DNA from: Jatrophihabitans_A sp035248685
GTDB taxonomy: Bacteria > Actinomycetota > Actinomycetes > Mycobacteriales > Jatrophihabitantaceae
Assembly: GCA_035248685.1 (NCBI GenBank)
Contig: DATFHF010000022.1
Span: 99,771 to 163,770, forward strand
Direction of reading: 5' to 3'
Length of the DNA stretch: 64,000 bases
In this document: one piece after another, positions 30,139-38,871 of the stretch
How positions within the stretch are numbered: position 1 is the first letter of the stretch
Layout of the letters: every line of letters starts with the position of its first letter
Translations under genes and position numbers: made by a program
The notes under the pieces: generated by a model
Database searches by the model: none
Told to the model about the DNA's origin: nothing
Seen by the model: only the letters and a program-made list of their open reading frames with translations

Positions 30139-32412
30139 GTGTCCAGCGCCGGCGTCGAGGGTGAGCTGCGCGCGCAATCAGAACTGCGGGCCGAGCAGGC
30201 CCAGCTGGATGTGCTGTACGCCAGGCTGGATCAGGTCCGGGCTGACACCGCCGCGACCCTGGCGCAGCTGGGCCGGGCCGGCACCGCCGGCACCCCGGCC
30301 GGCCGGGTGGAGCGCGATGCCCTGCTGGCGTTGCACCGGCAGAACCTGCAGCGGCTGTCCGCCGTTGAGGAACGGTTGTGCATCGGCCGGCTGGACCTGC
30401 TCCGGGACGGCAGCCGCTACATCGGCCGGATCGGGCTGACCGACCCGGACGGCGGCCGGTTGTTGCTGGACTGGCGGGCACCGGCCGCCCAGCCGTTCTA
30501 TCGGGCCACCCCGGCCGAGCCGGACGGGGCGGTCAGCCGGCGCCACCTCAGCACCCGCGGCCGGACGGTGACCGGCATCCAGGACGAGGTGCTGGACCTG
30601 GACGCCTTTGTCGCGGCCGGTCGCGGCACCGAGACGGTGTCGGCCGACGACGTGCTGATGCTGTCGCTCAATGCCGCACGCACCGGCCGGATGCGCGACA
30701 TCGTCGCCACCATCCAGGCCGAGCAGGATCAGATCATCCGGGCGCCGGCGCCCGGCGTGCTGGTAGTGCAGGGCGGTCCGGGCACCGGCAAGACGGTGGT
30801 GGCCCTGCACCGGGCCGCCTATCTGCTCTACGCGCACCGGGATCGGCTGTCCCGCAGCGGGGTTCTGGTGGTGGGGCCGAACAACCGCTTCCTCGACTAC
30901 ATCTCCCAGGTGCTGCCCAGCCTCGGTGAGACCGGCGTGGTGTTGGCCACCCCGGGCCAGCTCTACCCGGGCATCGACGCGCAGGCCACCGAGCCGGCCG
31001 CCGCGGTGGCGGTCAAGGGCGACTGGCGGATGGTCCGGGTGCTGGCCGCCGCGGTCCGGGACCGCCAGCGGCTGCCCCGCGAGCCGGTCAAGCTGGACGT
31101 CGACGGCAGCCGGCTGATGCTGTACCCGTCCGACGTGGAGCAGGCCCGGCAGCGCGCCCAGCATTCACGTAAGCCGCACAACCAGGCCCGGGTCCGGTTC
31201 GTGACCGAGCTGGTGCGTCGGCTGGCCATGCAGTTGGCCACCGTGCTGAACGTCGACTTCGACGATGACCGGCGGGCTGAGCTGATCAGCGCGGTCCGGG
31301 AGTCACCCGACGTCCGGCGCGAGGTGAACCTGTGCTGGATGCCGGTCTCGCCGGAGCGGCTGCTGCGCGACCTGTATGCCGATCCTGGGCTGCTGGCCTC
31401 GGTGGCGCCGGCGTTGACCGCTGCCGAGCGGCGGGCGCTGGCCCGTCCCCGCTCGGCGCCGTGGACGCCGGCCGACGTTGCCCTGCTGGACGAGGCGGCC
31501 GCACTGCTTGGCGAGCCGGAGGTGACCGATAGCGCGGCGGCGGCCCGGGCCGCCGAGCGGGCCAGCGAGGTGGAGTACGCCGGCCGGGTGCTGGACATGG
31601 TGGCCGAGCTGGCCCCGGACGCGGCCCGGATGACCACCGCCGCAGCACTGGCCGAGCGCTACGGCGCCCCGGTCGAACGCCGGGAGCTGGCTGCCGAGGC
31701 GGCCGGTGACCGGAGCTGGGCGTTCGGACACCTGGTGGTGGACGAGGCGCAGGAGCTGTCCGCGATGCAGTGGCGGGTGCTGATGCGCCGCTGCCCGTCC
31801 CGGTCGATGACGGTGGTGGGTGACCCGGCGCAGACCGGCTCGCCGGCCGGTACCCGGTCCTGGGCGCACGCGCTCGGCCGGTACGTCGGGCAGCGCTGGC
31901 GGCTGGCTGAACTGACCATCAACTACCGGACGCCGGGCCCGATCATGCAGGCCGCCGCCGAACTGCTGGCGGCCAACGGCATCAGCGCGACCGAGCTGAC
32001 CTCGGCTCGGACGGACGGCGTACCACCGATAGTTACCCGGGCCGAGCACTCGCTGGCCGCGATCGCGGCGGGCGTGATCGGCGCCGAGCTGGCCGGGCTG
32101 GACATGGCCGGCGGCGGCCGGTTGGCGGTAATCGGCCCGGCGGACCAGCAGGCGGCTGTGCTGGCCGCGCTGCCGGAGCCGGTTCGGGCCGACGAGCGGC
32201 TGTCGATCCTCACCCCGGTGCAGGCCAAGGGCCTGGAGTTCGACGTGGTGGTGCTGGTGGAACCGGCGGCAATCATGGCCGAGTCCGGCACCCGGGCCGG
32301 TCGCGGCGCCAGCGACCTGTACGTGGCGATGACCAGGTGCACTCGCCGGTTATGCGTGGTGCACCGGCTGCCACTGCCGGACGGATTGGTGGCCGGCGGC
32401 TGCACTGAGTAG
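30139..32412 (+). CDS. HelD/HelR-like UvrD-superfamily ATPase (RNA polymerase recycling)
   Basis: 757 aa from GTG 30139. The N-terminal coiled coil (about 10-75) is followed by the HelD-specific segment RIGLTDPDGGRLLLDWRAPA. Walker A is GGPGTGKTVVALHRAAYLL near 212; the Walker B region is HLVVDEAQELSAMQW, then the superfamily 1 motifs VVGDPAQTGSPAG and TPVQAKGLEFDVVVLVEP. HelD proteins push stalled RNA polymerase off DNA with ATP. The streptomycete HelR form also displaces rifamycin. Length and domain order match the actinobacterial class. Confidence 0.86.
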   Translation: MSSAGVEGELRAQSELRAEQAQLDVLYARLDQVRADTAATLAQLGRAGTAGTPAGRVERDALLALHRQNLQRLSAVEERLCIGRLDLLRDGSRYIGRIGLTDPDGGRLLLDWRAPAAQPFYRATPAEPDGAVSRRHLSTRGRTVTGIQDEVLDLDAFVAAGRGTETVSADDVLMLSLNAARTGRMRDIVATIQAEQDQIIRAPAPGVLVVQGGPGTGKTVVALHRAAYLLYAHRDRLSRSGVLVVGPNNRFLDYISQVLPSLGETGVVLATPGQLYPGIDAQATEPAAAVAVKGDWRMVRVLAAAVRDRQRLPREPVKLDVDGSRLMLYPSDVEQARQRAQHSRKPHNQARVRFVTELVRRLAMQLATVLNVDFDDDRRAELISAVRESPDVRREVNLCWMPVSPERLLRDLYADPGLLASVAPALTAAERRALARPRSAPWTPADVALLDEAAALLGEPEVTDSAAAARAAERASEVEYAGRVLDMVAELAPDAARMTTAAALAERYGAPVERRELAAEAAGDRSWAFGHLVVDEAQELSAMQWRVLMRRCPSRSMTVVGDPAQTGSPAGTRSWAHALGRYVGQRWRLAELTINYRTPGPIMQAAAELLAANGISATELTSARTDGVPPIVTRAEHSLAAIAAGVIGAELAGLDMAGGGRLAVIGPADQQAAVLAALPEPVRADERLSILTPVQAKGLEFDVVVLVEPAAIMAESGTRAGRGASDLYVAMTRCTRRLCVVHRLPLPDGLVAGGCTE

Positions 32413-32532
32413 CCGTGTGCTGACCGAGCGAATTTGTTGCTGCTGCTGGCAAATTGGGTCTTGCCTGGCGGGGGCGAGATCGACAACTATCCATCGGGTA
32501 CTGCGCTTATCGATCTTGTTGGAGGCATTTTG

Positions 32533-33717
32533 ATGATCCGTTCGCTCGCCGCAGCCGCTGCCGTCCTGACGCTGTGCACCGTGCCCCTGTCACCCGCCGC
32601 CGGAGCGGACCCGGCTACTGCTAGCAAGGGTGCGTTCACGCTCGCGGTCTTCGGCGACGAGCCGTATGGGACGGTCCAGGGCGATCATGCCCAGTTCGAC
32701 GCCACGCCGGCATTTATCGACTCGATCAATGCCGATCCGGACGTCAGCACGGTGGTCCACCTCGGCGACATCCACTCCGGCAAGCAGTGGTGCACCCAGC
32801 CCTATGACCAGTCGATCTACGACATGTGGACCCGCTTCAGCGATCCGCTGGTGTACACGCCCGGCGACAACGAATGGACCGACTGCCACAAGGCGGCCGA
32901 GGGCGGGGGCAAGTACGACCCCAGCACCGGCCAGGTCAACTACGTGATAGATCCGGCGACGGGTCAACCGGCCGACTACGCCGCCGGCAACCCGGTGGCC
33001 AACCTCGCCCTGGTGCGATCCATGTTCTTCGCCAAGCCCGGTCAGACGCTGGGCAGCGGCAGCCTGGCGGTGCTGTCCCAAGCACAGGTCGCCGACCCGG
33101 CCCATCCGAGCGATGCCCAGTACGTCGAGAACGTTCGGTGGGAGTACCGGGGGATCGTGTTCGTGACGATCAACGTGCCGGGCGGCTCGAACAACGATGC
33201 CGACCCGTGGTACGGAGCGCCGACCGCCTCGTCCGACCAGCAGAACGAGGCCGCTCAGCGGACGGCAGCCGACCTGCGCTGGCTGGACAGCGCGTTCTCC
33301 TTCGCCAGCCGGACGGATGCCGCCGGCGTTGTGGTGATCACCCAGGCCGACCTGTGGGATCTGGATGGCAATACCCCGGCCCACCTGACCAATTACGAGC
33401 CGATCGTGTCCAGCCTGGCCGGTCACACCACCGGGCTCGGCAAGCCGGTGCTGTTGCTCACCGGTGATTCGCACGTCTACCGGTCAGACAACCCGCTGAT
33501 GCAGGGGGCGCCGTGCACCGGGGACAACGGGGTGTGCGGTTACGACGCGTGGAACAGCCACCCGTACTACAACGTCGCGAACTTCCACCGGATCGTGGTA
33601 CACGGCTCGACCTTCCCGCTGGAGTGGCTCAAGCTCACCGCCGCGCCGGGTGCGCACAACCCGACCACCGCGACCTCGTTCGGTCCGTTCAGCTGGGTGC
33701 GGATGCCACAGGGCTGA
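32533..33717 (+). CDS. Secreted metallophosphoesterase-like protein
   Basis: 394 aa from ATG 32533, with TTGGAGG 7 nt upstream. Signal peptide MIRSLAAAAAVLTLCTVPLS...AGA (about 1-25). Calcineurin-like metal motifs can be traced: FGDEPYG, VVHLGDIHSG, TPGDNEWTDCH (GDNE form) and LLTGDSHVY near the C-terminus. The first motif (GD-E) differs from the usual DxH. Four Cys could make two disulfides. Probably an extracellular phosphoesterase; substrate unknown. Confidence 0.75.
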   Translation: MIRSLAAAAAVLTLCTVPLSPAAGADPATASKGAFTLAVFGDEPYGTVQGDHAQFDATPAFIDSINADPDVSTVVHLGDIHSGKQWCTQPYDQSIYDMWTRFSDPLVYTPGDNEWTDCHKAAEGGGKYDPSTGQVNYVIDPATGQPADYAAGNPVANLALVRSMFFAKPGQTLGSGSLAVLSQAQVADPAHPSDAQYVENVRWEYRGIVFVTINVPGGSNNDADPWYGAPTASSDQQNEAAQRTAADLRWLDSAFSFASRTDAAGVVVITQADLWDLDGNTPAHLTNYEPIVSSLAGHTTGLGKPVLLLTGDSHVYRSDNPLMQGAPCTGDNGVCGYDAWNSHPYYNVANFHRIVVHGSTFPLEWLKLTAAPGAHNPTTATSFGPFSWVRMPQG

Positions 33718-33743
33718 GTTGCACGATCGGGTGAGGGCGCGCG

Positions 33744-34823
33744 TTAGGGCTGCGCCCGCAGCACCACCGCCGAGCCGCTGGTGTAGACCACCCTGGCCTT
33801 CGTGCCCTGGGCGAGCACCGTGATCGAGGTGGACGGGGCGGCCGCGATCGAAGCGGTCGTCCATACCTCGTTGGCCCGCTGCGCCAGCACCACCCGGCTG
33901 GTCGGGTCCTCGGCCGTCCAACTCACGAAGACGTTCGTCCCGGATACCGCGACCGCGGGGTTGAATCCGGCCGGTGCGAACTGGTGCGACAGGAATGGGC
34001 CGGTCGCGTTGTCGGCGTACCAGATCGAGCCGTTCCGGATCCAGGTCACGTAGGCGACGCCGCCGTACTCGATCACGTCCGGCTGGGTGTTGTTCGGGCC
34101 GACGCCGGTCAACGCGAACGACTGCCAGCCGAAACCGAAGTTACGGCCCAAGCGGAGCCCGGACGGACCGGGCTTGTCCGGCGAGGTGATCCGGGTCCAG
34201 ACCATGGTGACCCGCTTGGCGTAGAAGGTAAGCACCGGCTGCCGGTCATCGACGTTCGCCGCGGTCGTGGTGATCTGGGTTCGCCCCCCGGTGCCCAGCA
34301 GGGTATGCCGTTGGAAGAGCTGGGTATGCGCGAACTCGCCGCCCGGGCCGACCTGCTCGCTCCACACCGCCCACCAGCGGTTGTTCGACGCGACCAGGCC
34401 GGCGGTGAAGGGCACCACGCCGGCCGTTCCGGCGAGGAAGGTCGACGGCAGGTAACTGCCGCTGTGCTCGACCCGCTTGCCGATCAGCAGTCGGGAGTTC
34501 TGCTCGTACACCACGTAGGTGGCATCGACCCCGTCCCAGGCGACCGCGAGCACCCGGCCGGAGAACGGCGCCGGCTGGGCATGGTGCGTGCCGCCGGCGT
34601 TCTGCTCGAAGAAGATGATCGGGCTGTACTGGTTGCCGGTGCAGGTCACGAAGCCGCGCACCGTTCCGTCCGATCCGATCGCGGCATCGCCGGCCGGGCC
34701 GGGACAACCGGCAATCTCTACCGTTGCCGGACCGAAGCTGCCCACCGCGGCCGCCGGCAGCATTCCGGCCACCAGCACCGCCACCACACCGATCGACACT
34801 GACAGCAGTCGCCGAAGCATCAT
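33744..34823 (-). CDS. Secreted protein of unknown function, beta-rich
   Basis: 359 aa from ATG 34823 (TAGGGGG upstream). Signal peptide about 1-26 (LLSVSIGVVAVLVAGMLPAAA). The rest is a run of strands with repeated W/A-V-x-Y/W blocks (VAWDGVDATYVVYEQN, WWAVWSEQVG, VTMVWTRITSP, AYVTWIRNGSIWYADN, FVSWTAEDPTSRVVLAQR), as in beta-propeller or BNR-like proteins. One pair of Cys (CPGP, CTGN). No catalytic motif seen. It converges on the phosphoesterase gene. Confidence 0.7.
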   Translation of the reverse strand: MMLRRLLSVSIGVVAVLVAGMLPAAAVGSFGPATVEIAGCPGPAGDAAIGSDGTVRGFVTCTGNQYSPIIFFEQNAGGTHHAQPAPFSGRVLAVAWDGVDATYVVYEQNSRLLIGKRVEHSGSYLPSTFLAGTAGVVPFTAGLVASNNRWWAVWSEQVGPGGEFAHTQLFQRHTLLGTGGRTQITTTAANVDDRQPVLTFYAKRVTMVWTRITSPDKPGPSGLRLGRNFGFGWQSFALTGVGPNNTQPDVIEYGGVAYVTWIRNGSIWYADNATGPFLSHQFAPAGFNPAVAVSGTNVFVSWTAEDPTSRVVLAQRANEVWTTASIAAAPSTSITVLAQGTKARVVYTSGSAVVLRAQP

Positions 34824-34906
34824 GACCCCCTATGTGTGTTAGCTGTGCACCAACTCTGAACCTGGTATCAGCTAACCGCAAGGGTCCGATCGCGGCGGCG
34901 GCTGGC

Positions 34907-35278
34907 TCAGTCGATGCCGAAACTATTGATCTTGTCTGGGTGAATGCGAATGAAAGCGTCGCCGAAGCCCGGTCCGAACGCCGCGCCACCGGCCGGCACC
35001 GCCTCTGCCCTGCCACGGATCTCCAGCATCCGGGGTGTCCACGGATCAATGGAGACCAGGTCGTCGATCACGATCGCGGCCCAGCCGTTTGCCTGCACAT
35101 CCCGGTACTTCTTGGTGGTGGCGACGTGGAAGCCTCCGACATCGACGGTGCCGAGTTCGGCATTGTGCCGGAAGGAGGTGGGCACCACATGCGGCTTGCC
35201 GTCGGCGCCGGCGGTGGCGATTCGGCCCAGTCGTTGACCGGCCAGGTAGCCGATCTGTGCAGCAGTCAGTTCAGCCAT
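34907..35278 (-). CDS. PPOX-class F420-dependent oxidoreductase-like protein (split beta-barrel)
   Basis: 123 aa from ATG 35278. The split beta-barrel of the pyridoxamine-phosphate-oxidase/F420 family is recognisable: YLAGQRLGRIATAGADGKPH, VVPTSFRHNAELGTVDVGGF, KKYRDVQANGWAAIVIDDL, then EIRGRAEAVP. Small members of this type (TIGR04023-like) bind F420 and occur in actinobacteria; the substrate is not known. Single gene. Confidence 0.82.
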   Translation of the reverse strand: MAELTAAQIGYLAGQRLGRIATAGADGKPHVVPTSFRHNAELGTVDVGGFHVATTKKYRDVQANGWAAIVIDDLVSIDPWTPRMLEIRGRAEAVPAGGAAFGPGFGDAFIRIHPDKINSFGID

Positions 35279-35764
35279 GCCTGCCAGTAAACCGCAGCGT
35301 TTCTGGCAGCGGTAATTGGCGCTATCGGCGCGAGTGGATCTCCGTTCATCCACCGCGCCGGCCGCTCCCCGATGACCCCACTACGCAGGCGACCGGACGC
35401 CGGTCTGGTCCGGTGGCTCCGAACCCGGGCGAGCAGGTCCATCTGGCGCGGTGGCCGTAATGGCCGAACACGCCAGCTACATCACCAGCGAGTCCCCACG
35501 CCTGGACCGATGAGGTGGTGCGCTCCTGGCGGCGGGTTGGGCTTGCGCAATGGGTTCGAGCGGGCAGACACACTTCAAACCAGCCATTCAGACCGATGTG
35601 CTCAGGCATGCTTATTTGGACGTTTCGCCTATTCCAGATTCTTGGTGTGCGGGTGCAAGATCGAGGCCCCGGGATTCCCCTCACGCCGTCAGAGAGGCGG
35701 AGGGCGAGCAAACACGCATGCGTGGTGAACAACAATCCATGAGCTCTGAAGAGGAGAGCCGCAA
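35279..35764 (+). other. Intergenic region before the DUF2690 gene
   Basis: 486 bp; several short frames cross it but none has family features, a good ribosome site or codon bias on either strand. It presumably holds divergent promoters. The last 40 bp include GAAGAGGAG, the ribosome site of the secreted protein. Nothing else is seen. Confidence 0.5.
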
Positions 35765-36235
35765 ATGAAATTCACGCATCTCGCCGGTATCGCCGCAGTC
35801 AGTGCTGCCCTGCTGCTGACTCAGGTTGCTCCTGCATCGGCCGGCACCATCTCATCGCATTCGGCCGCGTCCGCCGGCACCGTCTCATCGCATTCGAAGG
35901 TAACGCCCAACTCAACCTGCTACGGGTCGTCCTGCACAGGACTGTATCCGGACGGCACAACCTGTGCTAACGACGCCGAAACGGTCCGGAGCACCACCCT
36001 CAGTGGCCGCCTCATCGAGTTGCGGTACAGCCCATCATGTCGGGCGGCCTGGGGAAGAATCAGCTCTGGGCGGGTCGGCGACGCCGTCGATGTGCTCAAC
36101 ACCAACGGCGCCTATGAATACCAGACGATTCATTCGGGAACCGACACCCACACCAGGATGGTCAACGACGCGGGCATCACGTCCAATTCGTGCGGCTACG
36201 TAGGTTCTTCCGCTAAATGCACTGGGTCGTTCTAG
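35765..36235 (+). CDS. Secreted DUF2690 (YjfA-like) protein
   Basis: 156 aa from ATG 35765 with GAAGAGGAG upstream. Signal peptide 1-26 ending ASA. A short direct repeat (GTISSHSAASAGTVSSHS) precedes the DUF2690 core: CYGSSCTGLYPDGTTCANDAE, then IELRYSPSCRAAWGRIS. Six Cys in the mature part (CYGSSC, TTC, PSC, SNSC, SAKC) suggest three disulfides. Function of DUF2690 is unknown; it is often secreted and found in soil actinobacteria. A strong hairpin terminator follows. Confidence 0.85.
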   Translation: MKFTHLAGIAAVSAALLLTQVAPASAGTISSHSAASAGTVSSHSKVTPNSTCYGSSCTGLYPDGTTCANDAETVRSTTLSGRLIELRYSPSCRAAWGRISSGRVGDAVDVLNTNGAYEYQTIHSGTDTHTRMVNDAGITSNSCGYVGSSAKCTGSF

Positions 36236-36276
36236 ACGCGGACGCCGCGTCTCCCGCCTTCCGGAGCCTCGGCTGA

Positions 36277-36311
36277 ACACGGGCCGCCAGGATCATCCTG
36301 GCGGCCCGTGT
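36277..36311 (+). terminator. Strong hairpin terminator after the DUF2690 gene
   Basis: ACACGGGCCGCCAGGAT (36277-36293) is followed by one base and its exact reverse complement (36295-36311). A perfect 17-bp palindromic stem without a U-tract, as common in actinobacteria. It can act in both directions. Confidence 0.85.
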
Positions 36312-36516
36312 GTCCTACCTAGCGCTGTCACCACCAGCGGTCGCCGCGATGCGGGTACCGGGTTGGGGTCTCCCGCCTGTACACGCTGCGTTTTGCGCCA
36401 ATAGTCCAGCTCCACCAACGCGCGCGGCGTCACCTCCTGCGTGGCCGCCATCCGCGTCACCGTCCATGCGACTCACATCTCAGCCGGAGAAATTGCACGA
36501 TCGAGAGGAGGGGAGG

Positions 36517-37212
36517 TCAGGAGCCCAGTTGGCTTACCGCGTAGGCGATGACCAGTACCGACATCACCAGCGCGGACACCGATTCAATCGCCATCAACAG
36601 CTTGGCGCGCGGGGACAGCGGCATGGTGTCGGTCGGGCTGAACGCCGAAGAGTTGGTCACCGAGACGTAGAAGTAGTCGATGAAGCCGGGCGCCCAGTTG
36701 GCTGCGGCGGACGAACGCTTGGCCACCTCGACGATCGCGTCGTGGTCCTCGTCCTGCGGGAACCGGAAGTCGGCGGCCGGCAGCCGTGGCCGTGCGGTCT
36801 GGGTGCGCATGATCGGGCCACCCCGGTCGAGTTCCCAGTAGGCCAACGCGAACATCAGGACGTTGGTGAACCAGACCTGGCCGGCGGCCACCAGCAGGAT
36901 CGCGCCATCGGATGTGCCGCTGACCAGCCGATGGATCAGCAAGCCGAGCGAGACCGCGTTGCTGGCGGCGATCAGCAGCACCAGGCCGATCGACAGCCGG
37001 CGTAGCGACTTGTTCTGCCGGGTCATCCGGCGCGGATTGGCACTGACCAGCGGGATGAACAGCAGCAGCTCCAGCAGCGGCACCACGTACCGCGGTCCAA
37101 TCAGCAACCGGCCGGGTAACAGGGCGTAGAGCGCTATGGCGACTAGCACCGCTATCGCAGCGGGCAGCCGCGGTTCACCCGGATGCGCTTGATGTTTGTT
37201 GTCGGCCACCAT
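36517..37212 (-). CDS. Integral membrane protein, DUF1345-like
   Basis: 231 aa from ATG 37212. Helices at about 18-36, 45-60, 75-95, 105-125 and 205-228. Between the last two is the family pattern FIDYFYVSVTNSSAFSPTDTMPLS followed by AKLLMAIESVSALVMSVLVIAYAV, reminiscent of an ion-channel pore segment (two-helix potassium channel-like). Function unknown; a cation channel is possible. Confidence 0.75.
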   Translation of the reverse strand: MVADNKHQAHPGEPRLPAAIAVLVAIALYALLPGRLLIGPRYVVPLLELLLFIPLVSANPRRMTRQNKSLRRLSIGLVLLIAASNAVSLGLLIHRLVSGTSDGAILLVAAGQVWFTNVLMFALAYWELDRGGPIMRTQTARPRLPAADFRFPQDEDHDAIVEVAKRSSAAANWAPGFIDYFYVSVTNSSAFSPTDTMPLSPRAKLLMAIESVSALVMSVLVIAYAVSQLGS

Positions 37213-37276
37213 GATTCATTGATATGCCATCGCCGCCGTCCGGGTAGGGAGGCGCACACGATTTACGCCTTGGGTC

Positions 37277-37333
37277 ACCGCCAGCGGCTGATTCCGATTA
37301 CCGTCAGCGGCTGCTTCTGATTACCGCCAGCGG
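37277..37333 (-). repeat. 23-bp tandem repeat at the 3' end of the smr-like gene
   Basis: ACCG(C/T)CAGCGG occurs at 37277, 37300 and 37323, exactly 23 bp apart, with similar CTG(A/C)TTC-GAT bases between. The copy at 37323 is the last codons and stop of the Smr gene; the other two lie downstream of it. Confidence 0.75.
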
Positions 37334-37575
37334 AAGTGCACGAACACCCGGCCGAAGTTGTCGGAGTCCTTCTCGACCCGGTGGTACAGCGCCTTGATCT
37401 CCTTCTGCTCCAGGAACCGCAGCACGTGCTTCTTCAGCTGGCCGGAGCCCTTGCCCGGGATGATCTCGACCAGCGGCGCCCGGATGCGGACCGCTTCGTC
37501 GATGATGGCCCGCAACGCCCGGTCGATCTCGCCACCCCGGTTGTAGATGTCGTGCAGATCCAGCTTGAGCTTCAT
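37321..37575 (-). CDS. Stand-alone Smr (small MutS-related) domain protein
   Basis: 84 aa. It begins LKLDLHDIY (the LDLH motif), then VEIIPGKGSGQLKKHVLRFL (the H/TGKG-type loop, here PGKGSG) and ends in the FGRVFVHFRWR strand. Smr domains nick or cleave nucleic acid and occur as MutS2 tails or alone. Just downstream (16 nt) of the MarP gene on the same strand, so probably in its transcript. Confidence 0.88.
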   Translation of the reverse strand: MKLKLDLHDIYNRGGEIDRALRAIIDEAVRIRAPLVEIIPGKGSGQLKKHVLRFLEQKEIKALYHRVEKDSDNFGRVFVHFRWR

Positions 37576-37590
37576 CGGGCGTACCGCCGT

Positions 37591-38802
37591 TCAGTCACAA
37601 CCTCGAGTGCTGACCGTCCCGGTCGCTTTGCGACCTGCCGCGGCGTCGGCTGCAATCTCGGCGTTGGTCAGCGCGTAGCCGACGTTGCTCTGGTCCACGC
37701 TGGCGGCGAACACGACGCCGAGCACCTCGCCTCGGACGTCGAGCAGCGGGCCGCCCGAGTTGCCGGGCCGCACCCGGCCGCGAACCGTGTACACCTGCCG
37801 GGTCACCGTCTTGCTCTGGTAGATGTTCGGTCCGGACACCTTCGTCTGCGCGGCGATCCGGGCCGGCAGCGCGGTAAACGGACCGTTCTCCGGATAGCCG
37901 GCCACCACCGCGGATGTGCCGGTGCCGACCGGTCCGGCCAGGGTCAGCGGGATCCGGTTCAGTCCCGGCACCGCCAGCACCGCAATGTCTCGGTCGGCGT
38001 CATACAGCACCACCCGAGCGGCCAGGCTGCCGCCGTTCGGGACGATGACCCGGGGGCTGCTCACCCCGGCGACCACGTGCGCATTGGTGATAACCCGCTG
38101 CGCGCTGTAGACGAACCCGCTGCCTTCAATCGACCGGTTGCAGGACGGCGCCTGCCCGGTGATCTTGACGATCGATGCCTCCGCGGCCCTGGTCGCCGCC
38201 GACACCACACCGGGATCCGGAGCGGGCACCGACGGTGCCAGCAGGGTGGCGAACGGTCCGGACACCGCCGGCAGGTCGTGCTGCTGCACCTCGCGAAGCA
38301 AGGTGGCCACCACCCGCTGGCCGCCGTCGGGCACCACTCGGTCGATGGTTTGGAGCACCAGGCTGCGGTGGATCTGGCGGGCCAGCGCCGGCGCCGGCGC
38401 GTAGGCCAAGGTCAGCGCCAACAGCCAGGCCAGCGCCAGCACGGTGACCACCGAGATCACCGCACCGCCGACCCCGTCCGCTGGGCCGAGCGGGGTCAGC
38501 GCGATCACTGCTCGGATCCGACTGCCCACGAACTGGCCGAGGAACTGGCCGGCCGCGGCGAAGGCCAGCACCGCGAGCAGGGTGATCGCCCGCTGGCCGA
38601 ACGCCTGGTCCACTGCGATCGAGTTGCTCGGTGCCTTGAGGATGGCGCGGGCGATGGTGGGCGCGTAATGCACCCCGACCGCGGCGCCGATCGCGAAGCC
38701 GACCAGGGCGGTGATCGAGCCGATCAGTCCGCGCCGGAAGCCACCGATTGCCGACAGTGCTGCCAGCACGAGCAACACCAGGTCGAGCAGATCACCGTGC
38801 AC
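37591..38802 (-). CDS. marP: MarP-like membrane-anchored serine protease
   Basis: 403 aa. Residues 1-160 form four membrane helices of the CvpA type (LLDLVLLVLAALSAIGGFRRG...). The chymotrypsin-like domain follows with His in VITNAHVVAG, Asp in LYDADRDIAVLAV, and Ser in VRPGNSGGPLLDVRGEVLG. Cys in APSCNRSIEGSGF and the C-terminal RGCD match the disulfide pair of mycobacterial MarP. MarP (Rv3671c) is activated by acid and processes the peptidoglycan hydrolase RipA, protecting the cell from acid and oxidative stress. Confidence 0.9.
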   Translation of the reverse strand: MHGDLLDLVLLVLAALSAIGGFRRGLIGSITALVGFAIGAAVGVHYAPTIARAILKAPSNSIAVDQAFGQRAITLLAVLAFAAAGQFLGQFVGSRIRAVIALTPLGPADGVGGAVISVVTVLALAWLLALTLAYAPAPALARQIHRSLVLQTIDRVVPDGGQRVVATLLREVQQHDLPAVSGPFATLLAPSVPAPDPGVVSAATRAAEASIVKITGQAPSCNRSIEGSGFVYSAQRVITNAHVVAGVSSPRVIVPNGGSLAARVVLYDADRDIAVLAVPGLNRIPLTLAGPVGTGTSAVVAGYPENGPFTALPARIAAQTKVSGPNIYQSKTVTRQVYTVRGRVRPGNSGGPLLDVRGEVLGVVFAASVDQSNVGYALTNAEIAADAAAGRKATGTVSTRGCD

Positions 38803-38871
38803 CGAAAGTCCCTTCAGCCGTGCCGTCGAGTGTGGCAGGTCGGCTCGAATGGTGTTGTGTGCAGCGCCGGA

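Noticed and set aside
35346..35735. 129-codon minus-strand ORF before the DUF2690 gene
   Set aside because: No ribosome site, no codon bias, no family pattern; Arg/Pro/Cys-rich shadow-like translation.
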